Source of the DNA: Eurosta solidaginis
Taxonomy: Eukaryota > Arthropoda > Insecta > Diptera > Tephritidae
DNA: 64,000 bases
Assembly: GCF_040869045.1 (NCBI RefSeq)
Contig: NC_090322.1
Coordinates: forward strand, 192,633,477-192,697,476
Direction: 5' to 3'
Below, piece after piece: positions 44,101-54,490 of the stretch. A model generated the notes under the pieces. The model saw only the letters and a list, made by a program, of their open reading frames with translations. It ran no database searches and was not told the origin of the DNA. Numbering within the stretch: the first letter of the stretch is position 1; each line of letters begins with the position of its first letter. The position numbers were made by a program, and so were the translations under genes.

Positions 44101-46972
44101 TGTACGATATGGGTATCAAATGAAAGGTGTTAGTGCGTATTTTAAAAGGTAGTGGGCCTTAGTTCTATAGGTGGACGCCTTTTCAAGATATCGCCATAAA
44201 GGTGGACCAGGGGTGACTCTAGAATTTGTTTGTACTATATGGGTATCAAAACAAAGGTGTTAGTGAGTATTTTAAAAGGGCGTGGGCCTTAGTTCTATAG
44301 GTGGACGCCTTTTCAAGATATCGCCATAAAGGTGGACCAGGGGTGACTCTAGAATTTGTTTGTACTATATGGGTATCAAATGAAAGGTATTAATGAGGGT
44401 TTTAAAAGGGAGTGGGCCTTAGTTCTATAGGTGGATGCCTTTTCGAGATATCGCCATAAAGGTGGGCCAGGGGTGACTCTAGAATTTTTTTGTACGATAT
44501 GGGTATCAAATGAAAGGTGTTAGTGCTTATTTTAAAAGGGAGTGGGCCTTAGTTCTATAGGTGGACGCCTTTTCAAGATATCGCCATAAAGGTGGACCAG
44601 GGGTGACTCTAGAATTTGTTTTTACTATATGGGTATCAAAACAAAGGTGTTAGTGAGTATTTTAAAAGGGCGTGGACCTTAGTTCTATAGGTGGACGCCT
44701 TTTCAAGATATCGCCATAAAAGTGGACCAGGGGTGACTCTAGAATTTGTTTGTACGATATGGGTATCAAATGAGAGGTATTAATGAGGGTTTTAAAAGGG
44801 CGTGGTCCTTAGTTCTATAGGTGGATGCCTTTTCGAGATATCGCCATAAAGGTGGGCCAGGGGTGACTCTAGAATTTTTTTGTACGATATGGGTATCAAA
44901 TTAAAGGTATTAATGAGGGTTGTAAAAGGGCGTGGGCCTTAGTTCTATAGGTGGACGCCTTTTCAAGATATCGCCATAAAGGTGGACCAGGGGTGACTCT
45001 AGAATTTGTTTGTAATATATGGGTATCAAAACAAAGGTGTTAATGAGTATTTTAAAAGGGCGTGGGCCTTAGTTCTATAGGTGGACGCCTTTTCAAGATA
45101 TCGCCATAAAGGTGGACCAGGGGTGACTCTAGAATTTGTTTGTACTATATGGGTATCAAATGAAAGGTATTAATGAGGGTTTTAAAAGGGAGTGGGCCTT
45201 AGTTCTATAGGTGGATGCCTTTTCGAGATATCGCCATAAAGGTGGGCCAGGGGTGACTCTAGAATTTTTTTGTACGATATGGGTATCAAATGAAAGGTGT
45301 TAGTGCGTATTTTAAAAGGGAGTGGGCCTTAGTTCTATAGGTGGACGCCTTTTCAAGATATCGCCATAAAGGTGGACCAGGGGTGACTCTAGAATTTGTT
45401 TTTACTATATGGGTATCAAAACAAAGGTGTTAGTGAGTATTTTAAAAGGGCGTGGACCTTAGTTCTATAGGTGGACGCCTTTTCGAGATATCGCCATAAA
45501 CGTGGACCAGGGGTGACTCTAGAATGTGTTTGTACGATATGGGTATCAAATTAAAGATATTAATGAGGGTTTTAAAAGGGAGTGACCCTTAGTTTGACAT
45601 GTGAAAGCGTTTTCGAAATATCGACCAAAATGTGGACCAGGGTGATCCAGAACATCATCTTCCGGGCACCGTTAATTTATTTATATATGTATTACCACGA
45701 ACAGTATTCCTTCCAATATTCCAAGGGCTTTTGATTTCGCCCTGCAAAACTTTTCTTTTTCTTCTACTTTATATGGTAGGTGTCACACCCATTTTACCAA
45801 GTTTTTTTCTAAAGTTATATTTTGCGTCAATAAACCAATACAGTTACCATGTTTCATCAATTTTTTCGTATTTGGTATATAATTGTGGCATTTTTTTCAT
45901 TTTTCGTAATTTTTGATATTGAAAAAGTGGGCGTGGTCATAGTCGGATTTCGGCCATTTTTTATACTAATACAAAGTGAGTTCAGATAAGTACGTGAACT
46001 GAGTTTAGTAAAGATATATCGATTTTTGTTCAAGTTATCGTGTTAACGGCCGAGCGGAAGGACAGACGGTCGACTGTGTATAAAAATTGGGCGTGGCTTC
46101 AACCGATTTCGCCCTTTTTCACAGAAAACAGTTATCGTCCTAGAATCTAAGACTCTACCAAATTTCACAAGGATTGGTAAATTTTTGTTCGACTTATGGC
46201 ATTAAAAGTATCCTAGACAAGTTAATTGAAAAAGGGCGGAGCCACGCCCATTTTGAAATTTTCTTTTATCTTTGTATTTTGTTGCAACATATCATTACTG
46301 GAGTTGAGTGTTGACATAATTTACTTATATACTGTAAAGATATTAAATTTTCTTTTAAAATTTGAATAAAAAAAAAATTTTTTTTAAAAGTGGGCGTGGT
46401 CGTTCTCCGTTTTTGCTAACTTTTATTAAGCAGACATATAGTAATAAAAGTAACGTTCCTGCCAAATTTCATCATGATATCTTCAACGACTGACAAATTA
46501 CAGGTTGCAAAACTTCTAAATTACCTTCTTTTAAAAGTGGGCGGTGCCACACCCATTGTCCAAAATTTTATTACTTTTCTATTTTGCGTCATAATTTGAA
46601 CTCACCTGCCAAGTTTCATCGCTTAATCCGTATTTGGTAATGAATTATCGCACTTTTTCGATTTTTCGAAATTTTCGATATCGAAAAAGTGGGCGTGGTT
46701 ATTGTCCGATATCGTTCATTTTACATAGCGATCTGAGATGAGTGCCCAGGAACCTACATACCAAATTTTATCAAGATACCTCAAAATTTACTCAAGTTAT
46801 CGTGTTAACGGACAGACGGACGGACGGACATGGCTCAATCGAATTTTTTTTCGATACTGATGATTTTGATATATGGAAGTCTATATCTATCTCGATTCCT
46901 TTATACCTGTACAACCAACGGTTATCCAATCAAAGTTAATATCCTCTGTGAGCTCTGCTCAACTGAGTATAA
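41120..46972 (-). mobile_element. Helentron-like family 1, largest copy, inside the P-like element
   Basis: Minus-strand element of 5.85 kb. Its 3' end on the plus strand reads aacaagtaaggaaggctaag then ttcgggtgtaaccgaacatt (the hairpin) and actcagttgagagc. Its 5' end is gagctctgctcaactgagta ending at 46972. Plus-strand text has ggacagacggacggacggac at 46809-46828 and several GGGCGTGG phrases. The array from about 41330 to 45640 makes up most of the length. No coding content. Confidence 0.88.
41330..45640 (-). repeat. Expanded Helentron tandem array with higher-order structure
   Basis: About 33 units of 130 bp (for example aggtgggcca at 42121 and 42381 with aggtggacca at 42251). Units alternate between two types: one has gtgggcca, tttttttgtacgatatggg and is followed by ggacgccttttcaag; the other has gtggacca, tttgtttgtactatatggg and is followed by ggatgccttttcgag. 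The result is a 260-bp higher-order dimer over much of the array. A third variant (aacaaaggtgttagtgag, gggcgtgggcc) is scattered through it. Arrays of the same unit in other copies have about 2, 11 and 13 units. Confidence 0.85.
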
Positions 46973-47841
46973 TAAAAAACAATGAGCCCCATGACATGGA
47001 AATATTTTAATACGAAATATCAGCCTAGAAAAGAAGGTTTTTAACAAGTTTTTCGAGCTCGCGAAAATTGTTTTGGTGGAAGAAACATGGATCGAAGTAT
47101 GCAAATCGAGGGAATGTAGCCCCTAGGTTTGCTCAGAACATACACGTTTGCCAATTGCTTGCTCAAAGGAGGTCTTAATAAACCGACACCACAATTTCTA
47201 GATAAATTGGATACATGTCCACATTGTATATTTTTTTATTTATTGTATAATTCAAACGTTGCGCTTTAGGAGGGAATTGTTAAAGCATTTTTTAGGTAGA
47301 ACATTACCCTGTAGCTCTCCAAGTTAGCCACTAGTTATGAGAGTGTTTTTGCCCGTTGTACCAAGGGTCATCTTGGGGCAGCCCCGCCTATACACATTCT
47401 GTGTCGTTTTAGCATTGGAGGTACACTTTTTCTCAACATGCCTTGAGAAATATTCACTGGGGGCATGATAATTGGGATATGCTAGAACAACAGGATTTTT
47501 CGTGTATTTTTTTCTATCTAGGGGTAAAGCTGGCATAAAGATATGAGCCATTAACCAATGTATGAGTCATTATCCACTATTTTTCAATAAAATTGCATGT
47601 TTTAATGTATTCTCAATCGATATGTATGCACATAAATCGTGCTAAAGTATAATATTATTGTCTGAGATGACCATTGCGTTTTCATCCTAAAGGAAACTCC
47701 CATCCGGAAAAGCCACAATTTCGCCTTAAACAGTAACGGTATGGCAACGCTTCTGGCAAAACAACAAACATTATGAAACTTCAAAAATCCCCAAATACGT
47801 CAAAAAATTTTGGGTGGAACTACTTTCTTTTTTATATCATG
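46973..47841. other. Right half of the P-like element, no recognised coding
   Basis: I see no transposase motif in any frame, only short ORFs with stops. The region includes caagttagccactagttatg and the right terminal repeat. It may hold unrecognised fragments of a transposase too decayed for me to see. Confidence 0.4.
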
Positions 47842-50075
47842 AATTATATGGGTATTCGGCAGGCATCGGAACAATTTAGAAATGAAATATCAAAACCAAG
47901 AACAATTAAACAGCGGGTGCCACAGGGTGGTGTTCTAACCCCACTTTTGTTTAATTTCTACATATTTAAGCTACCTTCGCCACCAGAAGGAGTTACTATC
48001 GTTTCCTACGCCGATGACTGCACAATAATGGCCACAGGCCCAGGCCCAAAGATCGATGATCTTTGCAACAGAATAAATGGCTACCTCCCTGATCTCTCCA
48101 GTTTTTTCGCCTCGCGAAACCTGGCATTATCTCCGACTAAATCCTCCGCGACCTTATTTACAACATAGACGTCCCAAATGTCGACCATTTTGAACTTCCA
48201 CATCGATGGCACTACGCTACCGACTGTACTACACCCCAAAATCTTGGGCGTGACGTTTGATCAGAATCTGCATTTTGGAGAGCACGCAGCCGCATTTGTA
48301 CCGAAAATCCAGAGCCGTAATAAAATCCTCAAATCCCTTGCTGGCAGTACTTGGGGAAAAGACAAAAAAACGCTTATTACCACATACAAAGCAATTGGCC
48401 ACCCGATTGCATGCTACGCATCCCCTATATGGTCGCCAAGCCTAAAAATTAAACACTGGAATAAGCAATAGGCCTGCCAAAATACTGCCTCAGAACCGCC
48501 ACGGGCTGTCTTCTTATGTTCCCAGAACACCATCTACATAATGGAGCGAGAATACTCCCCATCAGGGAGTATAATTAAATGCTAACCAAACAGTTCCTGT
48601 TGAATACCCAGAAACCTGGGTATCCCAACAGACATCTGATTGATGAGCCAACACCGACTAGGGACTTAAGGAGTCATCTCCGTAAGCATTTTGAGGAAAT
48701 ACGGCACCTGAGAACTCAGCCGTATGAAGCAAAAAAACACAAGCAGGTCCTTGGTGAACTCCACAAACAGGCGTCGGACCTCTATGCCAGGAATTGCCCG
48801 GTGAATCCATTACTCAAAGAACAGTACCCAAAACTTGCGGAAGAGAAACGCATACTCCCCAGGGAAACGCGAGTCACTTTGGCTCAACTTCGTTCTGGAT
48901 ATTGTAATAGGTTAAACTCTTACATTTCCAGAATCAACCCCGACATACAAAATGTGTGCCCCGCATGACACCAACCATCTCTTTAATTTTAATGTGGAAC
49001 CCACGCCTCTAACACCTCTTTCATTATGGTCCACCCCTGTTGAAGCAGAAAGTTTCCCTAGACTCCCGTTAGAGGATATTGATAACAATTTGTGATCGGT
49101 CGCAGCTATTAGGTGGGACGAAGCATTGCTACAACAACAGCAACAACAGGAGATCCCCCGAAAGAGTTTTAAGTCGTCAGCATAAAGCAAATAATTCGAA
49201 TTGTTTATGCATGAAACAACATCGTTAATAAACATTAAGAGCAAAGTAGGACCAAGGATGCTACCTTGTGTTACACCCGATGTTGCTGAGAATTCATAAA
49301 TCTTAGTTTTCACAATTTCAACAAAAGATATTCTACTTTCCAAATAGGACTTCAGCCACGGCAGAAAGCTTGAGTGAAAGCCCAGGTTTTCAAGTTTCCA
49401 CAGAGGGAAGTTGTGCGAAACTGTGTCAAAAAGCTTAGAAAAATCCGTATAAATGGTTTCAACTTGACATTCATCTCTAAACGATGAGGCACAAAACTGA
49501 GAGAAAACAGCCAGATTTGTGACAGTCGAACGTTTTGAAATAAAACCATGCTGACATGGTTCGACGATTCTATTGATAGCGAATGATAAATTGTTTTTAA
49601 CTACCTTTTCAAAAAGTATTGAACAGATTTACAGTTTAGATATTGACCTGTAATTCTTTACTTCATTTTTATTGCCAAACTTGAAGATAGGGGTGATAGG
49701 CGCCAGCTTCCAGCGATCAACAAAAACTCCAGTCGATAGAGAAATATTGAAAATGTGACACAATGGTACACAAGGAGAAATACTACACTGCTTATATAAA
49801 AAAGAGGGTAATCCATCTATATGATTTTTGAGTGAGGACTTCAACGAGGATATACCCAAGATAATATCGGTTTCAGATACAGACAACGATCCAAAGTCTA
49901 AAGGTTTGGGGCTATACGTAATATACCTGTTGTCAAAGTTATCCGGCTCAACAACAAAGATAGCCATCTTTTTCATGAGAGATGGCGCTAGTGTCGTTCG
50001 ATCTGCCGTTCTCCATAAAAATATGTTCAATCTACTTACAATGCGTAAGATTGTGCTAAACGCATCTAAATGAAA

Positions 50076-50993
50076 AACTGCTTATGTGACGGCGCTTTAT
50101 GTTTGTCTGTATCTAATGCGCACAACGTCGCTGATATTGCGTTGAGCATTTCGGAGTAATTTGTTGGAGGAAGTCTTGATAAACTTAAAAACACTTCAGT
50201 TTATGTGCTTTCCCTTATGGAGGTTGTATAGATTTTTGCATTCATATACATATATGCACGTAATACTGCCATGAAAAAGGCTCTATACAAACTTTACATG
50301 TGATTCTTTGATAAATTTTACATAAGTAAGTTAGCTAAAATGCGTTTCACTTAAAAGTTAATAATTATGTAATAAAGTTTGAGGATCAAGTCTTAACTAA
50401 TTAAATTTATTTTGTGGCTTCGTATGGGTGATTTTATTGTTCACCCACCCGACTATGGCAATGCGAAGCTATACAAAAATAGCGGCGAGGCCATCACGAA
50501 AAATTTATACCGCCATAGACAGACTAACTGGAACTTATCAGTGTAGCCTCAGAACTGGTGAGTCTTCTATTAACCAAATAGAAAAACAATTGATATACAT
50601 CATCTATGCGTGGTTCTCAAAGTCACCTTGGATAGTGCGAAATGTGTCTGTCTAACAGCCGCTAAGTCATAATTTGATTTCCTAGAAAAACTTACACGGC
50701 TTTGCCAAATTACTTTGAGCAACAACGACAACTTAGTCGGAAATAACGAGGCCCTCTCTTAGTAGTACGACCTTAAGTTTGATCTATTGTGCTTGACTTT
50801 TTAGCTTAGCGCTGTATGTGAGCAATTTTAATTTTAAAAGGTAACTCCTGAGGATTTTTACTCCATATAACGCATCATATACATATATTAAGAGCCACGC
50901 TATAAAATCAAGAGCAGATTAAGAAAAATCTCTTGTTTTTTCTACAAGCGGACTCTAAATTAGCATTTCATGTGAAGTTTAGTTCATACTGGA
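50076..50993. other. Unassigned DNA
   Basis: No gene or element recognised. The 75-codon plus ORF near 50428 shows no domain I know. Confidence 0.4.
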
Positions 50994-51930
50994 GCCGGTT
51001 GCCGTGGTGTGGTAAGAGGGTGCTCGCCTACTACACCGAAAATTTTGGGTTCAAATCTCGGAGGAACAGATAAGTTAGGTTTAACAGGTCGATTCGTGAG
51101 GACCTCACATAGAGCGATTGTATCCATTATGCTACCCGAAATTATAAAAATCTAATGTGTTACCAGGACTTAAGAAGTAAAAAAAATAAGTAAACAAATA
51201 AGAAAAATTAGTAAAATAACTCCGTTCTCTTGGCAAATACTTGAGTCTTCTTGCTGCACGAAACGTGCTCGATCGTTCCCTCCTCCAACACGCACTTTCT
51301 ACATCTGCTATCACTGACTTGGCCTTGATTAAAAGCATGTAACACTAGAAGGCAGTGTCCAGTCAGAATACCCATCATGGGCCTGCAGTCTCCACTTTTC
51401 AATGAAAAGAGTAACTTTGTTAGTCTGAGGTTGTAAGACCTGCATATGATCTTCAATACTTTGCTGCCGCGCTTGTTTTCGCGCCTTTCATGCCGATCAT
51501 GTGCAACTCCCGCTTTTTTATCCCACCCAATTTGGTTGAGATGTTTACGGTACCAGCTTCGAGCGATGAGCTCTGTTTACCTAGCTCATCCGCTTTTTCA
51601 TTTCCATCTATTCTCTTAGGTTCAGGCTCCCAATATAGATGTATAAATATCCCTATCCCGATTCCTTTCAGGGATCGCTTACACTCTAACTCTCAATGCC
51701 CGCGAAAAGAAATATCAAAATGCTTTAGAAATATTTTTTCTTAGTGACAGCGCTCCTTGACAGTGTCAAAGTTAATCTGCCTTGCAGCTGCCGTTCGTTG
51801 TCGGCATTAAATATGTTGGTACCGCCCTGCCAATTCGTGGGAACAATTAAAAAGGCGTACGACGAAAGTTGGAATAGAAGCTAGGCCTAAATCTCCCCGA
51901 GAAAAATTCGCGCCAAGAATTTGTTTATTT
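50994..51930 (+). mobile_element. SINE split by a LINE fragment
   Basis: The head gccggttgccgtggtgtgg, then gggtgctcgcctactacacc and B box gggttcaaatctc (50994-51060), is a diverged copy of the tRNA-derived SINE. The rest appears from about 51690: aatatcaaaatgctttaga, aatctgccttgcagctgccg, ttcgttgtcggcattaaat, gttggtaccgccctgccaat, cctaaatctccccgagaaaa. The intervening 51068-51690 is a minus-strand LINE fragment. Confidence 0.55.
51068..51660 (-). pseudogene. I-group LINE RNase H and C-terminal fragment inside a SINE
   Basis: Minus strand: GNEKADELGKQSSSLEAGTV at the RNase H end, then SYNLRLTKLLFSLKSGDC, RPMMGILTGHCLLVLHAF and RCRKCVLEEGTIEHVSC with KKTQVFAKRTELFY. These are the bridge and zinc tail seen also at 14570-15295. 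The LINE 3' UTR is at lower coordinates (gttaggtttaacaggtcg, gaggacctcacatag). The zinc tail is shortened by a deletion that joins HVSC to the KRTELFY end. Confidence 0.65.
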
Positions 51931-52084
51931 TATTACACAAAATTTCAATGTTTCTTCATGCAGTCCTGTAAAATGATAACTATCCGAAGGCCATTATATA
52001 TAAATTTATATTCCCGATTGAAGGAATCCCTACCTCCCTCCCCTTGTTCCGTACCTTCTTACGTTTTTTTTTTCTTTCTTTCGC

Positions 52085-53000
52085 ATGTTAGTTTAGGTTA
52101 GGTTAGGCAGTAGCTGCCCTGATAAAGGAAGCTGACTTGGACAACATGCAGGACCGTTATGATACCACATACTAAAAATAACGGTGACTTAGATATAGCT
52201 ACTTAGAGAATCGTTAGCAACGATAAAGTTCCGAATGATACCGATCTCAACCTTGGATAAATCCTCGGGAGACCTAAGTGATTCACCTAGTTCTGGCAAA
52301 AGCTGGGCAATCAAGCATAAAGTGATTTGGTGATTCCACCTCATCATCCTCCATACAGCTGCAGCAAGATGGAGTTTCCAGTATATTGAGACGTACCGTA
52401 TGGATACCAATGGGACAGTGTTCTGTCAAAACCCCAATGACCATTGATAGTTGAGCTTTAGGGAACCCATTTATTTTGGCAGGCCTCCTGCCATCCACTT
52501 TCAGCGAGACAGATCTTGCTACCCTGCAAGAGGTGGTGTCCGCCCAACGCTTGCCGAGCTGACTCGAGGCCCAGCTATGGAGGAGCAAACCACAGGTGGC
52601 CAGCGGAATCCCGAAATCCCTAGAGCCATCTTCATCCGCTTCAGTTGTACCGATGCGTGCTAAGAGATCCGCTTGACAGTTACCCGGGATATCACTATGG
52701 CAGATAGGTCAGAGGTCAGGTACACCCAGACCACCCTCGAGCGCACTGTAGTTGAACTGAAGGCCTTGATAGCCGCTTTGCTATCAGAGTAGATGTTAAG
52801 TTCCCTAACCGTAATAGGACTGGATAGCATTTCATCTACCGCATCCTTAATCGGAGGAACTTCCGCTTGGAATACACTGCAGTGATTAGCCAACTTAAAC
52901 TTGCGCCTTACATTTAGCTCTTGACCAAAGACCACTTCACCAAACTTTCCGTCCAACTTCGACCCATCCGTGAACAAGTTAATCGGTCCCCTGTCCCAAC
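52085..53000 (-). pseudogene. I-group LINE RNase H domain and C-terminal tail
   Basis: Minus strand from 52980: NLFTDGSKLDGKFGEVVFG with the first catalytic Asp in TDGS, SVFQAEVPPIKDAVDEML with the Glu, and LNIYSDSKAAIKAF with the second Asp, so the RNase H core is recognisable. A frameshift near 52650 precedes SVSLKVDGRRPAKINGFP, MVIGVLTEHCPIGIHTVRL and SCCSCMEDDEVESPNHFMLD with CPAFARTR, the zinc tail. The 3' UTR follows to about 52085, with taggttaggttaggcagtag. RT is missing. This is one of three such fragments of related LINEs in the window. Confidence 0.75.
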
Positions 53001-53520
53001 TCCTCCCACTCCCTAATATGAATATGACAGTAACCGCTATCCACTCATTTGAAATAAGGGCCAGCAGTGCACAAGTTTCATATAGAAATTGATAGGACTG
53101 TAATACACCTACTTCATCAAAAAAGAAATCCAGCTTTCACTTAGACATAAAGAGTTAAGTCTAAACTAAGAAGAGAAGAAATTCCTTTCATAAAATATTG
53201 AATCGAGTTTGTCACTATACTTACTAAACCTAACGTATACTTAAAATAATGCAGGTTTTATGCTTCTTACTTTTAGAAAAATTTAGGGAACCCAGCTGTT
53301 ATGCATTAAGTTGTTGCCTCCCTCCATTACATATCCAGCAATTAAAACTTTCATTATCTTCCCAATTTAATATCTACTTCTACATTTTAAATCTCTCCGC
53401 CCACATCCTGCTACATGTCGCAATTATTAGGGAATACGCCCCCACTGCTTTCTTTGTTTTAATGAATGCGTACATGTACATTAGCCTGACCATAAAATAA
53501 TTCTCTTATAAATTTAATTT
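53001..53520. other. Unassigned DNA
   Basis: No gene or element recognised. The 83-codon ORF at 53249 looks like a chance ORF. Confidence 0.35.
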
Positions 53521-53845
53521 TATACCTTTCATGAATGAATTGGTATATTAATTTTGTCACGAATCTCAAAATTGTAAGTCCTTAAAGGAAAAGAGATTGA
53601 GCCACCAATAAGTATAACGAAACGATCTGGAGGAAGAGCTGAGTTGATTTAGCCATGTCCTTCTGTCCGTCTATCTGTTTGTCCTTCAATTTTTGAGATA
53701 TCTTGATAAATAATAAAATTTAGTGAGCGGGTATATTTAGGTGTACGATTAGACATTTGTCGGAACCGGACGGATCGGACCACTATAGCGTATATGTCCC
53801 AGAAAGAGTCTTTTTATCATATCTTCCTCAATTTATCAAGTATGA
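53521..53845 (+). mobile_element. Helentron-like family 2, 5' fragment
   Basis: Starts tatacctttcatgaatgaat then ggtatattaattttgtcacg. It then follows 57581 onward: caaaattgtaagtccttaaa, ggaaaagagattgagccacc, ctgagttgatttagccatg, ctgtccgtctatctgtttg, gacatttgtcggaac. It ends abruptly where a satellite monomer piece begins. Confidence 0.7.
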
Positions 53846-53990
53846 TAAAGGATTCAAGGTTCGATTCGAGCTCAAGGCCAGAACAATAATTTTCTTTTAA
53901 TGATAATTATTGTTCTTTTTTAATTTTTCTATAATTGAATTTGAACCATTTTGTTTTTATAGTAGTAAGTAGAAAATTTTTCAGACAATC
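53846..53990 (+). repeat. Orphan partial monomer of the 429-bp satellite
   Basis: gattcaaggttcgattcgag, ctcaaggccagaacaataat, aatgataattattgttc, aatttttctataattgaa, agtagtaagtagaaaatttt and cagacaatctg align in order with the start of the unit at 31022. It is diverged by many substitutions and small indels, unlike the nearly identical units in the main array. Confidence 0.75.
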
Positions 53991-54139
53991 TGATTATATT
54001 AATTTTAAACTCTTTACCTCGCTACATAAAGTTCTGATTTATTTTAAATATACATTGGTACTAAAAATTAAACAATAAAACATTGAGCAAATCGGCCGAA
54101 ATTGAAAAGCTTCTAAAGAATTCTCGATATAAAATAAAT

Positions 54140-54490
54140 AAATTCAAGGGGCGATAACTTCGGAAAAGATTTTTGGCTGACCTTCTCTTCCAGCTTGAGT
54201 CTTGCTTCTTTTAATTTTTACAAATTGGTGGGATGGGTCCTACATGTTTTATGCCGACTCCGAACGGCATCTGCAAGGCAGACAAGCTTTCACTGAGAAG
54301 CTTGTCATGGCAGAAACACACTCGGAGTATTTGCCACATCACTTCCAGGGGTGTTCCCGCTTAGAAAAACTTATTTTCCAATTGAAAAAACTTGCTTCTA
54401 AATTTTTGATGTTGATTTTCACGGGGCTTTAACCCTGGGTCTTCGGTATGGTAGGCGGTAGGCACTACCACCACACCACGGGGACCGCCA
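54140..54490 (-). mobile_element. tRNA-derived SINE
   Basis: Reverse complement of the family: ggggcgataacttcggaaaa, tttatgccgactccgaacgg, catctgcaaggcagacaagc, catggcagaaacacactcgg, tttttgatgttgattttcac, and the head with gtaggcactaccaccacacc and ggggaccgcc. The B box region is decayed. No exact target duplication is obvious. Confidence 0.75.

Larger units (their letters stand above)
40934..47841. mobile_element. P-element-like DNA transposon, non-autonomous, in LINE-B1
   Basis: Left end catgatacaaaaaatgg then aggtagttcca; right end, reverse complemented, catgatataaaaaagaaa then gtagttcca. These are imperfect terminal inverted repeats of about 28 bp. They begin CATGAT like the P-element TIR and share its GGT.GT.CC block. 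LINE-B text aattatat occurs at 40926-40933 and 47842-47849, an 8-bp target duplication as P elements make. Removing insert and duplicate restores the ORF2 frame through WTANY-MGIRQAS. Minus the Helentron inside (41120-46972) the element is about 1.05 kb. I find no transposase or THAP domain. A hAT origin (also 8-bp duplication) is the alternative, but hAT ends normally start CAG/TAG. Confidence 0.75.
39595..48968 (+). pseudogene. LINE-B1 ORF2, endonuclease-RT, broken and split
   Basis: Starts MHFRILQLNCNGLTGKI. The endonuclease shows LNCNGL, SQETKLTA, then after a frameshift near 39970 GDFTAHHDLWHSN and SDHLPILISLE. Near 40715 the text passes directly from NRHAHKH to HGFRKLHSTTTAL, so the RT segments before the fingers are deleted in frame. 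Motif A is VLVALDLSKAFDAVNHG. The frame reaches WTANY, where the P-like element enters. It resumes as NYMGIRQASEQFRNE, VPQGGVLTPLLFNFY (B), SYADDCTIMATGPG (C), then a TAG near 48166 and further frameshifts, NEARILPI, HLIDEPTPTRDLRSH and LRSGYCNRLNSYI with a C-terminal CPA. Confidence 0.88.
38693..49145 (+). mobile_element. LINE-B1: near-full-length LINE-B inserted in LINE-C, split by a P-like transposon
   Basis: 5' part 38693-40933, then the P-like insertion (40934-47841), then 47842-49145. The 5' end begins accgcttcccaaggccgtcg and the 3' end is the CAA tail gctacaacaacagcaacaac. LINE-C duplicates (a)caggagatcc at 38682-38692 and 49146-49156. ORF1 and ORF2 are both broken by frameshifts, stops and an internal deletion. 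Without the P-like element it would be about 3.5 kb; the internal deletion in the RT accounts for the shortfall from a full-length element. Confidence 0.88.
37230..50075 (-). mobile_element. LINE-C: non-LTR retrotransposon fragment interrupted twice by LINE-B
   Basis: A minus-strand element whose pieces lie at 49157-50075, 38336-38692 and about 37230-37411. They join at two pairs of target duplications: caggagatcc at 38683/49147 and aggggattaacaa at 37399/38323. Its 5' part is absent. It is the oldest member of this nest, because LINE-B elements sit inside it. Confidence 0.8.
37230..50075 (-). pseudogene. LINE-C ORF2, reverse transcriptase and thumb, broken
   Basis: Minus-strand pieces in protein order. 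First, 50030-49630 has ETDIILGISSLKSSLKNHID, GLPSFLYKQC, DRWKLAPITPIFKFGNKNEV and NYRSISKL, the RT fingers. Next, 49549-49320 has, across frames, HGFISKRSTVTNL, IYTDFSKLFDTVSHN (motif A) and WLKSYLESRISF. Then 49343-49157 has SGVTQGSILGP (motif B) and LLYADDLKLFRGIS (motif C). After LINE-B1, 38692-38336 gives an NEFRDLGVIFDSSFTFGNHV thumb segment and FLRRYASDFKD. After LINE-B2, 37411-37230 gives YNARCMFINILPLEFRR. Several frameshifts and stops are present. The RT is of Jockey/CR1-like type. Confidence 0.75.

Noticed and set aside
47324..47551. Possible P transposase or THAP remnant
   Set aside because: The minus ORF has scattered Cys/His but no C2CH THAP spacing and no recognisable transposase motif.
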